Position numbers and translations under genes: made by a program. From Chryseobacterium sp. E1 (GTDB lineage Bacteria; Bacteroidota; Bacteroidia; Flavobacteriales; Weeksellaceae): a stretch of 64,000 nt of DNA. The notes under the pieces are model-generated. The model did not search any database, had not been told where the DNA came from, and worked only from the letters and a program-made list of their open reading frames with translations. The DNA is taken from positions 3,286,001-3,350,000 of the forward strand of contig CP078104.1 in NCBI GenBank assembly GCA_019203745.1. Direction: 5' to 3'. Shown here in pieces: positions 20,417 to 31,242 of the stretch (the first letter of the stretch is position 1; the number at the start of each line of letters is the position of its first letter).

Positions 20417-21637
20417 ATGAAAACTTTGCGAATACTCTTACTTTCTTTGGGCGGACTGGTTTATGGACAAAATATCCAGAGTATCCAGCTGTTTAACCCT
20501 CAGACCAATGATGAAACACCGGTTATCAAATTCGGTGAACAACTGGTTTTAAGCTTTGATGATCTTACCAACAGAAGTGATATCTACAGGTATACCATCA
20601 AGCATTATGACAGAAACTGGAATGACGATAATCTGTTTTTTACAGAATTTGCTACGGGAAGTATGAATGCACTTCTTGATCAGTTTCAGTATTCTTTCAA
20701 TACCTTGCAGGCGTACACCCATTACAAACTTACCTTCCCGAATGATAAGATTCAGCCGAAGATTTCAGGTAACTATGAACTGATTGTCTATAAAGATTCA
20801 GCCGATAAACCTCTTTTCAAAAGAAGATTTTATCTGGTGGAAGATATGGCTTCTCTGGGATTGAATATTTCCAGAATTGCTGATGCAAAAAATCCCAATC
20901 TGAATCAGAGGGTAGAAGTGAAAGCCTCTCCGAAAGGGGGAGATATCTCCTCAAATGTCAATTCTATGACCCTGAATATTATGCAGAACAATAACCCGAA
21001 TATGGTGATAGCCAATCAGAAGGCAAGTACTGTTTTAGGGAATCAGTTGCTTTTCCAACAGATGAATCTGGTGTTTCCGGGTGACAATGAATTCTATTAT
21101 TTCGATAATAAAAATATGAATATGGCTGCGGATATGGTTCGTGCTACTGAAATAAAAGATGATGTCAACCAGACCTACCTGCATCCGGTATGGGCGTTTC
21201 CGCTGAATTATCAGTATCAGCCTGATGTAAACGGTGCCTGGTATTACAGAAGAAATGATCTGGGAAGAGAAAGGGATGCCGAAAGAGAAGCAGACTATTC
21301 ATGGGTACATTTTTATCTTGAATCTGATCCTGTAGATAAAGAAATTTATGTACTGGGAGGGTTCAACAATTTTACACCGAGCAAAGAAAACCAGATGCAG
21401 TATGATGTTGCAACCAAGCAATACGTTGCAAAAATATTTCTGAAACAAGGTTTCTATAACTATGTTCTGGTGACCAAAGAAGGGAACGGTCCTTTAAATT
21501 TCGGAGAAGTTAACGGAAACTTCTGGCAAACGGAAAACCTTTATCAGGCTTTCCTGTATTATGCACCTTTCGGAAGAAATTATGATGGTCTGATGGGGTA
21601 TGGAGAATTCAGAACACCCGTTTCCAGTAAACGCTAA
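20417..21637 (+). CDS. type IX secretion plug protein (DUF5103)
   Basis: It is intact, 406 residues, with a signal peptide ending near VYG-QNIQS. The sequence follows the DUF5103 family: IQSIQLFNPQTNDETPVIKF, YRYTIKHYDRNWN, a middle domain with NPNLNQRVEVKASPKG, and a C-terminal FYLESDPVDKEIYVLGGFNN segment resembling a carbohydrate-binding beta-sandwich. In Flavobacterium johnsoniae the homologue plugs the periplasmic side of the SprA translocon of T9SS. Here it matches the three T9SS cargo proteins in the window. A TATCTTCG near-consensus -7 element is at 20404-20411. Confidence 0.9.
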   Translation: MKTLRILLLSLGGLVYGQNIQSIQLFNPQTNDETPVIKFGEQLVLSFDDLTNRSDIYRYTIKHYDRNWNDDNLFFTEFATGSMNALLDQFQYSFNTLQAYTHYKLTFPNDKIQPKISGNYELIVYKDSADKPLFKRRFYLVEDMASLGLNISRIADAKNPNLNQRVEVKASPKGGDISSNVNSMTLNIMQNNNPNMVIANQKASTVLGNQLLFQQMNLVFPGDNEFYYFDNKNMNMAADMVRATEIKDDVNQTYLHPVWAFPLNYQYQPDVNGAWYYRRNDLGRERDAEREADYSWVHFYLESDPVDKEIYVLGGFNNFTPSKENQMQYDVATKQYVAKIFLKQGFYNYVLVTKEGNGPLNFGEVNGNFWQTENLYQAFLYYAPFGRNYDGLMGYGEFRTPVSSKR

Positions 21638-21693
21638 TTTGAGTTCTTGGTGAATCTTAAATAATTTTACAGATCGCATTTAAAATAGAAATT

Positions 21694-21728
21694 GAGGCTG
21701 TCTTCTAGAAGATAGTCTTTATTTTTTA
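21694..21728 (+). terminator. terminator after the T9SS plug gene
   Basis: The stem CTGTCTTC / GAAGATAG (one G-T pair) with a short TA loop is followed by TCTTTATTTTTT. The rest of the 332-bp gap to 21970 is AT-rich; TAAATTCG at 21938-21945 could be the -7 element of the protease. Confidence 0.65.
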
Positions 21729-21969
21729 CGTATAAATTATAATGCACTGAATAGTGAAAAATAATAATCACAAAATAGTGATTTTAATTAATTAAATTAA
21801 TCAAAAGTATTCATAAAGATAAAATTATTATTAATTAATTCTCTTCTTTTTAAAATCATTATTGTGTTTTGTTTAATGATTTATATTTTCTATTGAATTT
21901 TATTCAATGTATATGTTTTTGTATTGATAAAAGTTTATAAATTCGTTTTCACATTTAACAAGTATTATT

Positions 21970-23921
21970 ATGAAAACAAAATTTATCTTAGTGGCAAGCA
22001 TTGCTGCTTTTTCTTTTATGTCCGGACAGAATACACCATCCAAAATAATTCCGGGAAAAAGCGGATTGCATGCGGATTTTATGCGGTTTGATAAAAACGG
22101 ACCAACTTTTCAGGGAAGCCCTGTTTTATTTGATGAAGCTACTCAAAGACTTTCTCCAGGCCAGGGCCTTAAACTGGGGCATGAAAAAGATGCGTTGGGA
22201 TTTGAAACCCACCGCTTTCAGCAGACAATCAATGATATTCCTGTAGAATACGGTATGATGGCTGTACAGACCAGAGATGGTAAGATTGTAGGACAGTCAG
22301 GAAGCTGGGTTCTTACAAGCCCTAAAGCTGAAAAGAAAGCTAATATTTCTGAAAAGATAGCGCTGCAGAGTGCATTAGCATTTGTAGGGGCAGATTCTTA
22401 TAAATGGGAGAACAAAGAGGAAGAAGATTTTTAAAAAAGAAACGAATAGCGCAGATGCCAGCTTTGCTCGAAAGGGGAACTGGTATATTATTCAGATCCT
22501 TCAGATGAAAAATTAAAAGACCTGAAACTGGCTTATAAATTTGACATTTACTCAGAAAAGCCAATCAGCAGACAATACGTTTTTGTAGATGCGAAAATGG
22601 AAATGTTCTGGGTACAGATGCTATCATTCATGAAGTAAATACACCTGGAACCGCCACAACAGTATACAGTGGAAGCAGGAATATTGTTACAGATTCTTAT
22701 AACGGAAGTTACAGGCTGAGAGAAACGGGAAGAAATGCAGGAACTGCCGTAGAAACCTATAATGCGAGAAAAAGTACCAATTTATCCGGAGCCGTGGATT
22801 TTACAGATTCAGATAACGTATGGAACAATGTGAATACCAATAAAGACCAATATGCTACCGATGCCCATTGGGGAGCTGAAATGACCCTTGATTATTATTA
22901 TTCAAAATTCGGGCGCAAAAGTATAGACAACAATAATTTTACGATAAAATCCTACGTACACTACGGGAATAATATATTCAATGCTTATTGGGACGGATCA
23001 AGAATGCTTTATGGCGATGGAAGTTCCACCACAAACGGAGGTAAGCCATTGACAGCCATTGATGTCTGCGGTCACGAAATCACCCATGGGCTGACTACCA
23101 AAACAGCCAATCTTGTATACCAGAGAGAGCCCGGAGCTCTGAATGAAGGCTTCTCAGATATTTTCGGAAATACAATAGAACGTTGGGCAAGACCTACTAA
23201 GGCAAGCTGGACATTAGGAGAAGATTTCAGTTATGTAATCAGAGATATGTCAAACCCTAATGCTTACCGTCAGCCGGATACCTATAAAGGAACCTATTGG
23301 AAAGATGCAACCACTACAGGATGTGCTGTTCCGGGGCAGACAACGAATGACTATTGTGGAGTACACACCAATTCCGGAGTTCTGAATTTCTGGTATTATT
23401 TATTGGTAACCGGAGGAACAGGAACCAATGATAACGGTTTCGCCTATAATGTTTCAGGAATAGGATTAGATAAGGCAGGAGCTATTGCTTACAGAACTCT
23501 GACCACTTATCTTACTTCTACCTCTACCTATGCGAATACAAGAACTTATTCTCTACAGGCAGCAGCAGATCTTTACGGTGCCGGTAGTAATGAGGTAACT
23601 CAGGTTACCAATGCTTGGAATGCCGTAGGGGTAGGCGGAGGAACTTCTCCTGCGGGACTTATTGCATCTGCTGGCAATGCTTCTTCTTATACCATAAGCC
23701 CAAATCCGGCAACAGACAGATTTACGGTAAGTTTTGAAGGGAAAGCAGGAAAAGGAGCTGTAGAACTGATCAGCCTGACAGGGAAAAGAGAAATCTCTGA
23801 AAAAGTAAATATAGCTGATGGAACAAACAGACTGGAAATACAGATTCCGTCCGGTATACTTCCAGGGGTGTATATTGTAATGGTAAATGGAGAAAAAGCA
23901 GGAAGCCTGATTAAAAAGTAA
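21970..23921 (+). CDS. secreted M4 (thermolysin-like) metalloprotease, T9SS cargo (frameshifted)
   Basis: This is an extracellular zinc endopeptidase. A signal peptide (MKTKFILVASIAAFSFMSG) precedes an FTP propeptide region with FQQTINDIPVEYGMMAVQTR. The catalytic domain carries the zinc motif HEITH, the third ligand in ALNEGFSDIFG and VHTNSGVLNFWYYLL with the substrate-binding His. A C-terminal T9SS type A sorting domain begins YTISPNPATDRF and ends VMVNGEKAGSLIKK, so it should cross the outer membrane by T9SS. Breaks at about 22432, 22473 and 22600 hit only the propeptide; each looks like lost bases. About 650 residues. Confidence 0.94.
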
Positions 23922-23944
23922 ACTGAATTTTAATATATTTTTTC

Positions 23945-23978
23945 AAAAAGGCCACAGGTTTTTCTTGTGGCCTTTTGT
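23945..23978 (+). terminator. terminator between M4 protease and hemH
   Basis: The perfect stem AAAAGGCCACA / TGTGGCCTTTT lies between convergent genes and can serve both. Confidence 0.88.
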
Positions 23979-24001
23979 ATATTTTTGAAGTCAATGAGAA
24001 T

Positions 24002-25034
24002 TTATACGAGATAAAAATCATTTAGTTTTTCCTCACAAAGTATTTTTACTACATCTATCCATCGGTCTTCATCGTTCAGGCAGGGGATATAGTGAAAGTT
24101 CTCACCGCCTCCATGCATAAACTGTTCCTTTCCTTCTTCGGAAATTTCTTCCAGGGTCTCAAGACAGTCAGAAACAAAAGCCGGACATACGATGGCAAGA
24201 TTCTTTATCCCTTTTTAGGAATGGTTTCCAATGTTTCATCTGTATAAGGCTCAATCCATTTATCTTTTCCTAATCTTGACTGGAAAGATACAATTGTCTT
24301 TTCTTTTGGAAGTCCCATTCTGGCAATGACAGCTTCCGTTGTTTTATAACATTGATGCCTGTAGCAATATGCATTATGAGTATCCACCTGGCTGTTGATA
24401 CAGTTGGCGTCATCAATTTTACAGGTATTGGAAGGATCAGTTTTATAAAGATGTCTTTCCGGAACTCCATGGTAGGAAAACTGAAGAGCATCAAAATTTT
24501 CAGGAAGTTTTTCTTTAATGCTGTCTGCCAGGCAGTTGATGTAAATATCCCTGTTGTAGAAAGGTTGGATGTAATTGATCTTCACTTGCGGGAATTTCTT
24601 TTTCCTCACCTCCTCAGCTTTTTCAATGACAGTTTCCGTCGTACTCATCGCATATTGAGGATATAAAGGGAAAAGAACGATTTCTGTAATTCCCTGATCC
24701 ACCAGTTTCTGAATGCCGGTTTCAATGCTGGGTTGTGCATAGCGCATCCCGATTTCTACCGGAACATCTACCAGCTTCTGAAGTTTTTTCTGAATTTTTT
24801 CTGTAATGACAACCAGTGGCGATCCTTCATCTGTCCAGACTGTTTTGTAAGCTTCGGCAGATTTTGCAGGTCTTGTTTTCAGAATAATACCCTGAACAAG
24901 AAGAGCACGGAAGATCAACGGTAATCAATTACCCTTTCATCCATCAAAAATTCATCAAGATATTCCTTTACATCGTTTACCGCAGTAGACCTCGGCGATC
25001 CGAGATTCACCAGTAAAATTCCTTTGTTATTCAA
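24002..25034 (-). CDS. hemH: ferrochelatase (frameshifted)
   Basis: HemH inserts Fe2+ into protoporphyrin to make heme. The N-terminus [18 protein letters not shown] is preceded by TTG at 25032-25034, the only plausible start codon, so a TTG start is proposed. Breaks at 24916 (one G lost; corrected to DYRWIFRALL) and 24211 (A-run short; corrected to [18 protein letters not shown]) divide it. The catalytic His is in [10 protein letters not shown] and the metal-site Glu in the restored C-terminal region around CLETLEEI. It ends DFYLV, about 344 residues. It is last in an operon after nfu and the flavin reductase. Confidence 0.94.
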
Positions 25035-25045
25035 TATTTTATATT

Positions 25046-25575
25046 TTAATTATAAACAGAAGTTGTAAAATCTGTTACTAATTCTGATACTCTGACAAAG
25101 GTATCACTTTCAACCGAGCCATCAGGCTCCAGTTTACCCTTTATTCCTTTTATTAAAAGCTGATGTTTATCATCAGTCTGAGCTCCAAGTGTTGTTAAAA
25201 GCAATAACAGTTCTTCATGACCTTTCTCTCCATTGGCAGAAGCTGTAATCACAGCGACAGGTTTTTCGGAAAAAACAGTTGTGGAAACACACCATTCCAG
25301 CAAATTCTTCAATCTGCCGGGGATACTGAAGATATATTCAGGCGTGGAAAAAATACCCCCGCCGAATCATCAATATCTTTTCTGATTTTAACGACTTCCT
25401 CCGGAGTGGCAGAATCTGTTAATGAAGTGTCAAAATGCGGAAGGATTGAAAGATCATCATAGCTCTGAAAATCAATACCAGGATATTGTTTCAATACCTG
25501 TTCCATAAGCTTTTGATTGCTGGAGTTTCTGGTAGCACTTCCAATGATCACCAGAATTTTCTTTCCGGACTGCAT
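25046..25575 (-). CDS. NADPH-dependent FMN reductase family protein (frameshifted)
   Basis: This is a flavodoxin-fold NAD(P)H:flavin oxidoreductase. The FMN phosphate-binding loop is [12 protein letters not shown] (about residues 12-23). The break near 25350 is a missing T; correction gives [20 protein letters not shown], the standard P-E-Y flavin loop. It ends TDFTTSVYN, about 177 residues. It lies 14 bp after nfu and 11 bp before hemH, so it may supply reducing power in iron or heme handling (inferred from position only). Confidence 0.88.
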
Positions 25576-25589
25576 TCTGACAATTGGCT

Positions 25590-26468
25590 TTATCCGTTTA
25601 CGGCTTCCACTCTTTCAACCAAATCAGGAACGAATTGTTTTAAAATATTTTCAATTCCGTTCTTCAAAGTCGCTGTAGAACTCGGGCAGCCTGAACATGC
25701 TCCCTGTAAAAGCATTTTTGCCGTTTTATTCTCCTGATCATATTCCATCAGAGAAATTTTTCCACCGTCATTTTCTACAGCTGGAGCTACATATTCATTT
25801 AAAATGTCAGAAATTTTCTGCTCATCTTCCGTATAATCTCTGTTGATGATTTTCTCAACCGGGTTTTCATGTTTCTGAGGTTCAATTTTTGAGATTTCAC
25901 CTCCATTTTGAAGATATTCGGCAATAAGGGCACGAACGGTCATCATCACCTGATGCCATTCTACAGAATTGTCTCTGGTAACGGCCACAAAATTATCAGA
26001 AATGAAAACTTCCGTTGCAAAATCAAACTCTTTAAAAATAGCCAGCGCCAAAGGAACCTCCTCAGCAGCTTCTTTCGATTTTACTTCCACAAAACCATCC
26101 ATCAGTAATTTACTTGAAACGAATTTCATTACATTAGGATTTGGAGTCATTTCAGCATAGATCTGATACATTTCTTTTTTCTTCTGAAGATAAATTCTCG
26201 GATTAGCCAATAATTCATCTTCAATCACATTTTTCAGACTTTCTGCTACATGTTCCCATTCAATGGTATCCTGTTTGGCGACTGCTACAAAATTGGCAGT
26301 AATGAAAATTCTTTCCACAAACGGATAATTGAAAAGTTCCTGTGCCAAAGGAATTTCTGAAATATCTGAGTTTCTGTCCAACTCTAAAGACCCCGGAATC
26401 AAGTTGTAATCTGCAACAAATTTCATCACTTTCGGGTTTTCGGTTGGTTCTATAAGTACGGTACGCAT
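25590..26468 (-). CDS. Nfu/NifU-type Fe-S scaffold with duplicated N-domain
   Basis: It carries Fe-S clusters to client proteins. The start is the ATG at 26466-26468 (MRTVLIEPTENPKVMKFV), 292 residues. Two tandem Nfu N-terminal domains are visible: residues 1-90 (ENPKVMKFVADYN) and about 105-190 (TPNPNVMKFVSSKL). A C-terminal NifU domain follows with the cluster-binding motif ACSGCPSST. Bacterial Nfu proteins usually have one or no such N-domain; the duplication recurs in flavobacteria as far as I recall. It is first in the operon with a flavin reductase and hemH. Confidence 0.93.
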   Translation of the reverse strand: MRTVLIEPTENPKVMKFVADYNLIPGSLELDRNSDISEIPLAQELFNYPFVERIFITANFVAVAKQDTIEWEHVAESLKNVIEDELLANPRIYLQKKKEMYQIYAEMTPNPNVMKFVSSKLLMDGFVEVKSKEAAEEVPLALAIFKEFDFATEVFISDNFVAVTRDNSVEWHQVMMTVRALIAEYLQNGGEISKIEPQKHENPVEKIINRDYTEDEQKISDILNEYVAPAVENDGGKISLMEYDQENKTAKMLLQGACSGCPSSTATLKNGIENILKQFVPDLVERVEAVNG

Positions 26469-26489
26469 TTTTTCGTTAAATTTGAGATA

Positions 26490-26497
26490 CAAAAATA
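26490..26497 (-). promoter_or_regulatory. -7 promoter element of the nfu-hemH operon
   Basis: The minus strand reads TATTTTTG, an exact TAnnTTTG match, 21 bases before the nfu ATG. This supports the ATG at 26468 over an upstream TTG at 26492, which would overlap the promoter. Confidence 0.65.
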
Positions 26498-26635
26498 CGC
26501 ATTAGAAGTCAGAAGCTGAAAATTGGGAGTTAGATTTTTGCTATCACTGTAATTTAGAAGTTAGATACCGGAATTCAGCAGGCAGCAATCATTGTTCTCA
26601 AATGAGCTCATTTTTCAAATTTTCAAATTAAAACT

Positions 26636-27171
26636 ATGGCACTTGTAAAAGAACTTTTAGGAAAATACCACAGATCGGAGAGAATACCTTTTTAGCTGAA
26701 ACCGCTACCATCATCGGAGATGTTACAATGGGAAGAGACTGCAGCGTTTGGTATAATGCTGTCATCAGAGGTGATGTTCACTATATCAAAATGGGAGACA
26801 AGGTAAATGTGCAGGACAATGCAATGTTGCACTGCACTTATCAGAAACACCCGCTGAATATTGGTAATAACGTTTCAATAGGACACAATGCGATTGTTCA
26901 CGGCTGTACGATCAAAGATAATGTACTGATCGGAATGGGCGCTATTGTGATGGATGATTGCCTGGTAGAGGAAAACTCTATTGTAGGAGCTGGTTCAGTG
27001 GTAACTCAGGGAACGCATATCAAATCCGGAGAAGTCTGGGGTGGCGTTCCTGCGAAAAAAATTAAAGATATCAATGCTCAGCTGTTAGAAGGTGAAGTAA
27101 ACAGGATTGCAGACAATTATGTGAAATACTCATCCTGGTATAAAGAAAATGTGAAGGATCATCAACTGTAG
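26636..27171 (+). CDS. gamma-class carbonic anhydrase-like protein (frameshifted)
   Basis: This is a left-handed beta-helix hexapeptide-repeat protein. The start is the ATG at 26636 (MALVKELLGK). A C is missing near 26671; correction reads KYPQIGENTFLAETATIIG. Zinc-ligand histidines are in MLHCTYQKH and IGHNAIVHGCTI, and repeats such as NVLIGMGAIVMDDCLVEENS follow. About 178 residues. It could hydrate CO2, but many YrdA/PaaY relatives have other or no known activity. It diverges from the nfu operon and is followed by a terminator. Confidence 0.9.
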
Positions 27172-27245
27172 TCTGCTATTGGATTACCGGTAGTTAATTC
27201 GGTGCACTTATCAATTTTTACAATTGATACTGATCAGAATACATA

Positions 27246-27277
27246 TAAAAAGCTCCGTCCTAAGACAGAGCTTTTTT
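27246..27277. terminator. terminator between convergent genes
   Basis: AAAAGCTCCGTC / GACAGAGCTTTT with a CTAA loop and a T-run. It lies between the carbonic anhydrase and the minus-strand lipoprotein. Confidence 0.85.
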
Positions 27278-27306
27278 CGATTTGATATAAAACCTTTGCT
27301 TGTTTT

Positions 27307-27759
27307 TTAATTATTGTCGGCTGTGATAAGCCTGATTTTTCCTTTAATACATTTCAGAGAAGTGGGAGGCAAGATAGCCATACAATCTGAGACAATATTA
27401 TATTTTTCATTAAAAACCCTTACTTTATCCGTATATTCATTCACTCTGGGTAAGAAAGTCTCTTCTATTTTCTTAGGATAGGCAATATATTGCTGAGGTC
27501 CGCCGCAGGCTTTTGTTCCCATGGGGGCGAATGTCCATTCGCTTGCATCCTTACATTCCAGTCCGCTCACTTCAGATTCAATAGATGCTTTTAGCTTATC
27601 CAGCTGAGCCTGATCATATTTCTGACTGTCTTCATCAATGGGCCTGTCGGCAATATCAACGGGAAGATTCGTATTGAGATTTTTCGAGGTATTACAGGAA
27701 ACCAGCGTAATTGTAGTACATAATACTAAAGCAGAAGTGTATGATAAAATTTTTTTCAC
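27307..27759 (-). CDS. putative lipoprotein, unknown function
   Basis: It is intact, 150 residues. A signal peptide with VSCN as lipobox (MKKILSYTSALVLCTTITLV then SC) predicts a lipoprotein. The mature part contains LECKDASEWTFAPMGTKACG, which suggests a small folded domain with cysteines at about 84, 99, 136 and 147 (likely disulfides). A phrase like PMGTKACGGPQQYIAYP recurs in flavobacterial hypothetical proteins. No function can be assigned. It diverges from the Pif1-like helicase. Confidence 0.75.
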   Translation of the reverse strand: MKKILSYTSALVLCTTITLVSCNTSKNLNTNLPVDIADRPIDEDSQKYDQAQLDKLKASIESEVSGLECKDASEWTFAPMGTKACGGPQQYIAYPKKIEETFLPRVNEYTDKVRVFNEKYNIVSDCMAILPPTSLKCIKGKIRLITADNN

Positions 27760-27826
27760 GACAGACTTTTTTCTTTTTAAGAATTTTCAAAACTTATGCC
27801 AAGGTAAGAAATTCAATTGATTTCCG

Positions 27827-27834
27827 TATTTTTG
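27827..27834 (+). promoter_or_regulatory. -7 promoter element of the helicase gene
   Basis: TATTTTTG matches TAnnTTTG and ends seven bases before the ATG at 27841, so the transcript would have almost no leader. Confidence 0.5.
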
Positions 27835-27840
27835 ACAACG

Positions 27841-29998
27841 ATGAACAATCATTTTTTGACTTATTAGAGTACACCAGCAGAAGCGTTTTTCTGACGGGAA
27901 AAGCCGGAACAGGGAAAACGACATTTCTTAACGATTTTGTAAAGCGGACCAAAAAGAAGCATATTGTAGTAGCTCCTACAGGGATTGCAGCGATCAATGC
28001 AGGAGGGGTAACCATTCACTCCATGTTTGGTCTTCCGTTGAGAACCTTTCTTCCTACTACAGAAAGGATAGATACCAGTTTGGCCAATAATATTGCCGAT
28101 CTGATGCCTCATTTTAAATATAGAAAAGATAAACTCAAGCTTTTAAGAGAAGTTGAGATCATTATTATTGATGAGGTTTCTATGTTGAGAGCTGATGTGC
28201 TGGATATGATGGATTTTTCTTTACGGTTTATCAGAAGAAATAATCAAAGATTTGGTGGTGTTCAGATGCTGTTCATCGGTGACCTATACCAGTTGCCACC
28301 GGTAGTGAGGGATGAGCATATCCTGAAAATGTATTACAATTCACCTTTCTTTTTCGATAGCCACGCCATCAAAGACATTCCGGTGGTTACCATTGAGCTT
28401 ACAAAAGTGTATCGCCAGTCTGATGAAGAATTCCTTGAGATTCTGAATGCCATTCGTGATGGTGATGTAGCCAATATCGATTTTGACCACCTTAATAAAA
28501 GGTATGATCCTGATTTTGATATGGGGAAAGAATCCTATGTTTATCTGTGCTCGCACAATAAGATGGCAGATGAGATCAACCAGGAAAAATTAGCAGAGAT
28601 CAAAGTGGATGCCCAAACTTATGAGGCGAAGCTTGTAGGAGACTTTAAAGAAAATCAGTTCCCGAATGAGCAGTTTCTGGAACTGAAAATCGGTGCTCAG
28701 ATCATGTTTATCAGAAATGATATTTCCGGAGAAAAGAAATATTTTAACGGGAAACTGGGCGAAATCATAGGCCTGGATGAAAATGAAATTCGTGTAGCTC
28801 TTGATGGAAGCGAAAAAGAAATTGTTGTCAAGAGAGAAACCTGGGAACAGAAAAAATATTTCCTTGATACAGATAAAAATATTCAGGAAGAAGTGCTGGG
28901 AAGCTTTGAACAGTTCCCGATAAAACTGGCGTGGGCGGTTACGATCCATAAAAGTCAGGGTCTTACATTTGATAAAGTGATTATTGATGCAGGTAAAAGT
29001 TTTACTGCAGGCCAGGTATATGTTGCTTTATCCCGTTGCAGAACATTGGAAGGAATTGTTTTAAAATCAAAAATTACTCCTGAAGTTATTTTTAAAGATG
29101 ACAGAATTCTCCATTTCCATACGGATACAGTGGCCAATGATCGTGTTGAAGCTATCCTGAACCAGGAAAAATATGATTACAGCATACGAAAAGTACTTCG
29201 TACGGTAGATTGCCTTTGGTTTTTAAAAGAAGTCGAGGACTGGAATAATCTTTCGATCGTTACCAAAAACCTTGATCATGTCAAAACCAAGCAGCTTTAT
29301 CTTCAACTAAAGCATGAAGCGGTTAATCTTGGCAAGATCTTTGAAAAACTGGAGCGGATCATTTTTCAGAAGGTCAATAACTTTATTCAGCAGAAAGAAG
29401 AATGGTCGGAAATTGAAAGCAAATCAAAAGGAGCTGTTAATTTCTTTTTACAGAAACCAGAAATAAGATTTTCGATCCTTTGAAAGAATTTTATGCTGAA
29501 ATCAAAGGGGCCAAAGGGTTAAAGCAATACAACGAAGATTTTAAAAACTGGCTGGAAGATATCGAAGAATATTTAAATAATTTAAAAGACGTTCATCTTC
29601 TTGAAACGAAACTTTTAGATGAAAAAAATGATAAAGAAGTCAGTCTGAAGATTGCCAAAGTTCCTTCTCAGGTTTTGACGTTCCAGCTGTTTGAACAAGG
29701 GAAAACCATTGGAGAGATTGCATTGGAAAGAGGTTTGGTAAAAGAAACCGTTATCGGGCATCTTGCCAAATTTGCAGAGCAGGGATTGCTGGATATTTCA
29801 AGAGTCATTACTTCAGATAAGATCAAAGCTTTTGAAACCGAATTCTATAAGAATCCACATGAAACTTTAACGGAGTGGAAGAATGCACTGCCAAGCCATT
29901 TTGAATTTAATGAGATCAGAATTCTGATCAACCATTATAACTATAAAAAGAAAAGAATTCATAACGAATTCTTTTCTTTTTATATAAAGTTTCTTTAA
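27841..29998 (+). CDS. Pif1-like SF1 helicase with C-terminal HTH (frameshifted)
   Basis: This is an ATP-dependent DNA helicase. Walker A GKAGTGKTTF, Walker B IIIIDEVSML, FIGDLYQLPPVV, and the late motifs TIHKSQGLTFDKVIID and YVALSRCR are all visible. The C-terminal part has a helix-turn-helix (GEIALERGLVKETVIGHLAK). A T is missing near 29471; correction gives RFFDPLKEFYAEI. The start is uncertain: the ATG at 27841 needs one extra T in the run at 27850 (MNNHFFDLLEY), while the same frame is open upstream to 27741 without a good start. I prefer 27841 because of the promoter. The C-terminal end may also be shifted, since a stop appears at 29963 if one A is added. Confidence 0.88.
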
Positions 29999-30839
29999 GG
30001 ATACATCGCATTGATGGTGTTGATATCTCCGGTTGTGAAGCCTGTTCTGTTATAAGTAAAGGTTGTGTTGTTCGCTCTTTTAATTGTCGGCAGTCCGTTT
30101 TTAGAATAAGAATTTGGCCAGTACATCATTACTGAATTGATGTTGAAAGGACCTATATCCGTTCCTGAGCTGTATATATTGAAGTTATAGGCCTGTCCAT
30201 TTTGTATATTACCCCATTGAATACTCAGATACTGATCCCTATCCTTACGGCAATGTTCGTGATAAAGCCCTACGGTATGTCCCATTTCATGAATGACTGA
30301 TCCCACAGAAATATACTGATCCAGGGAAATGGTCTGCTTACCTCCCTGATATCCGATATGAGCCCATCCGTCTGATCCGGATGAACTTCCGAAAATAAAC
30401 TCTACATAATTGCTCTGTGTGGTACGGGGAATCCATTGCGTATTGGTTTTGGAATTGTATTCATTAACAGCGCTGGTGATTTTATTGGCGTTGATAGAAC
30501 CCATATTGCCGGCAACAGTATAATAAATTTTACCTCCCGGCCATCTTGAATAGCTGGCTCCTCCTTTACTTGCTGCAGCACCTTCTTCCAATTGCTTATC
30601 CGAAAGAACAATATCGCCCTGGAAAAAATTCAGTCCGTCTTTTTTGATATAGGTGATAGACTGTCCGTTTAATTGCCCCTTTCTGACCTCTTCTTTCTGT
30701 GAAGACTGATCCGGGCTGGTCGTCAGATCATCATTGCTTTTATCACAGGAAAATAAAAAGCTGCTGTCATAAGGCTCAGCCCCATTACTTTTGCGGCCAA
30801 TGATTTGGAGTAAAAAAATACTCTAGGTTTTGTTTTCAT
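29995..30839 (-). CDS. astacin-family (M12A) zinc metalloprotease lipoprotein (frameshifted)
   Basis: This is a secreted or surface protease of the flavastacin type. The astacin signature is complete: HEMGHTVGLYHEHCRKDRDQ, with three zinc His, catalytic Glu and the following Glu. The Met-turn is SVMMYW with its Tyr a few residues on. The start is the ATG at 30837-30839 (MKTKPRVFFYSKSLAAKVMG). One T is missing near 30762; correction makes LFSCDKSND a lipobox, so it is likely a lipoprotein. About 281 residues. No T9SS tail is present. It converges on the helicase gene with a four-base overlap. Confidence 0.9.
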
Positions 30840-31242
30840 ATTAATATTTTAAAATGGTTGGTCATACGAATTTAATAAATAATTCTCTTTTAAATGAATT
30901 AATTACAATTAAGTATTTATATTGGTGATAATTTGTGAATACTTTTGAGGTTAAGGTAGTTTAATGCATTGTTCACAGAAAAAGGTCTTGAAAAATAATT
31001 ACCAAAATCTTTTTTGTTGTTAGGAAATCAATAAGAATAATTTAACAGCTATATATTTTCTCAAGAGGTTTTGAATATTTTTCCAATAGTTTTTCCCTGA
31101 ATTAACCCATTGTTTTTATTAATTACAAAAAGTAACTAATGCAGTTATTATGTTATAAATTTGTTTGGTTTTAAAAAAACAATTTAAAATTATAAAATCG
31201 ATAAAGGCGGCTTCTGTCATCTTTAGAAAACGAATATCTCAT
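30840..31242. other. 403-bp intergenic region
   Basis: AT-rich, between two divergent genes. TAAATTTG at 31156-31163 is an exact -7 consensus match for the oxidoreductase gene (leader about 75 nt). Nothing else is recognised. Confidence 0.5.
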
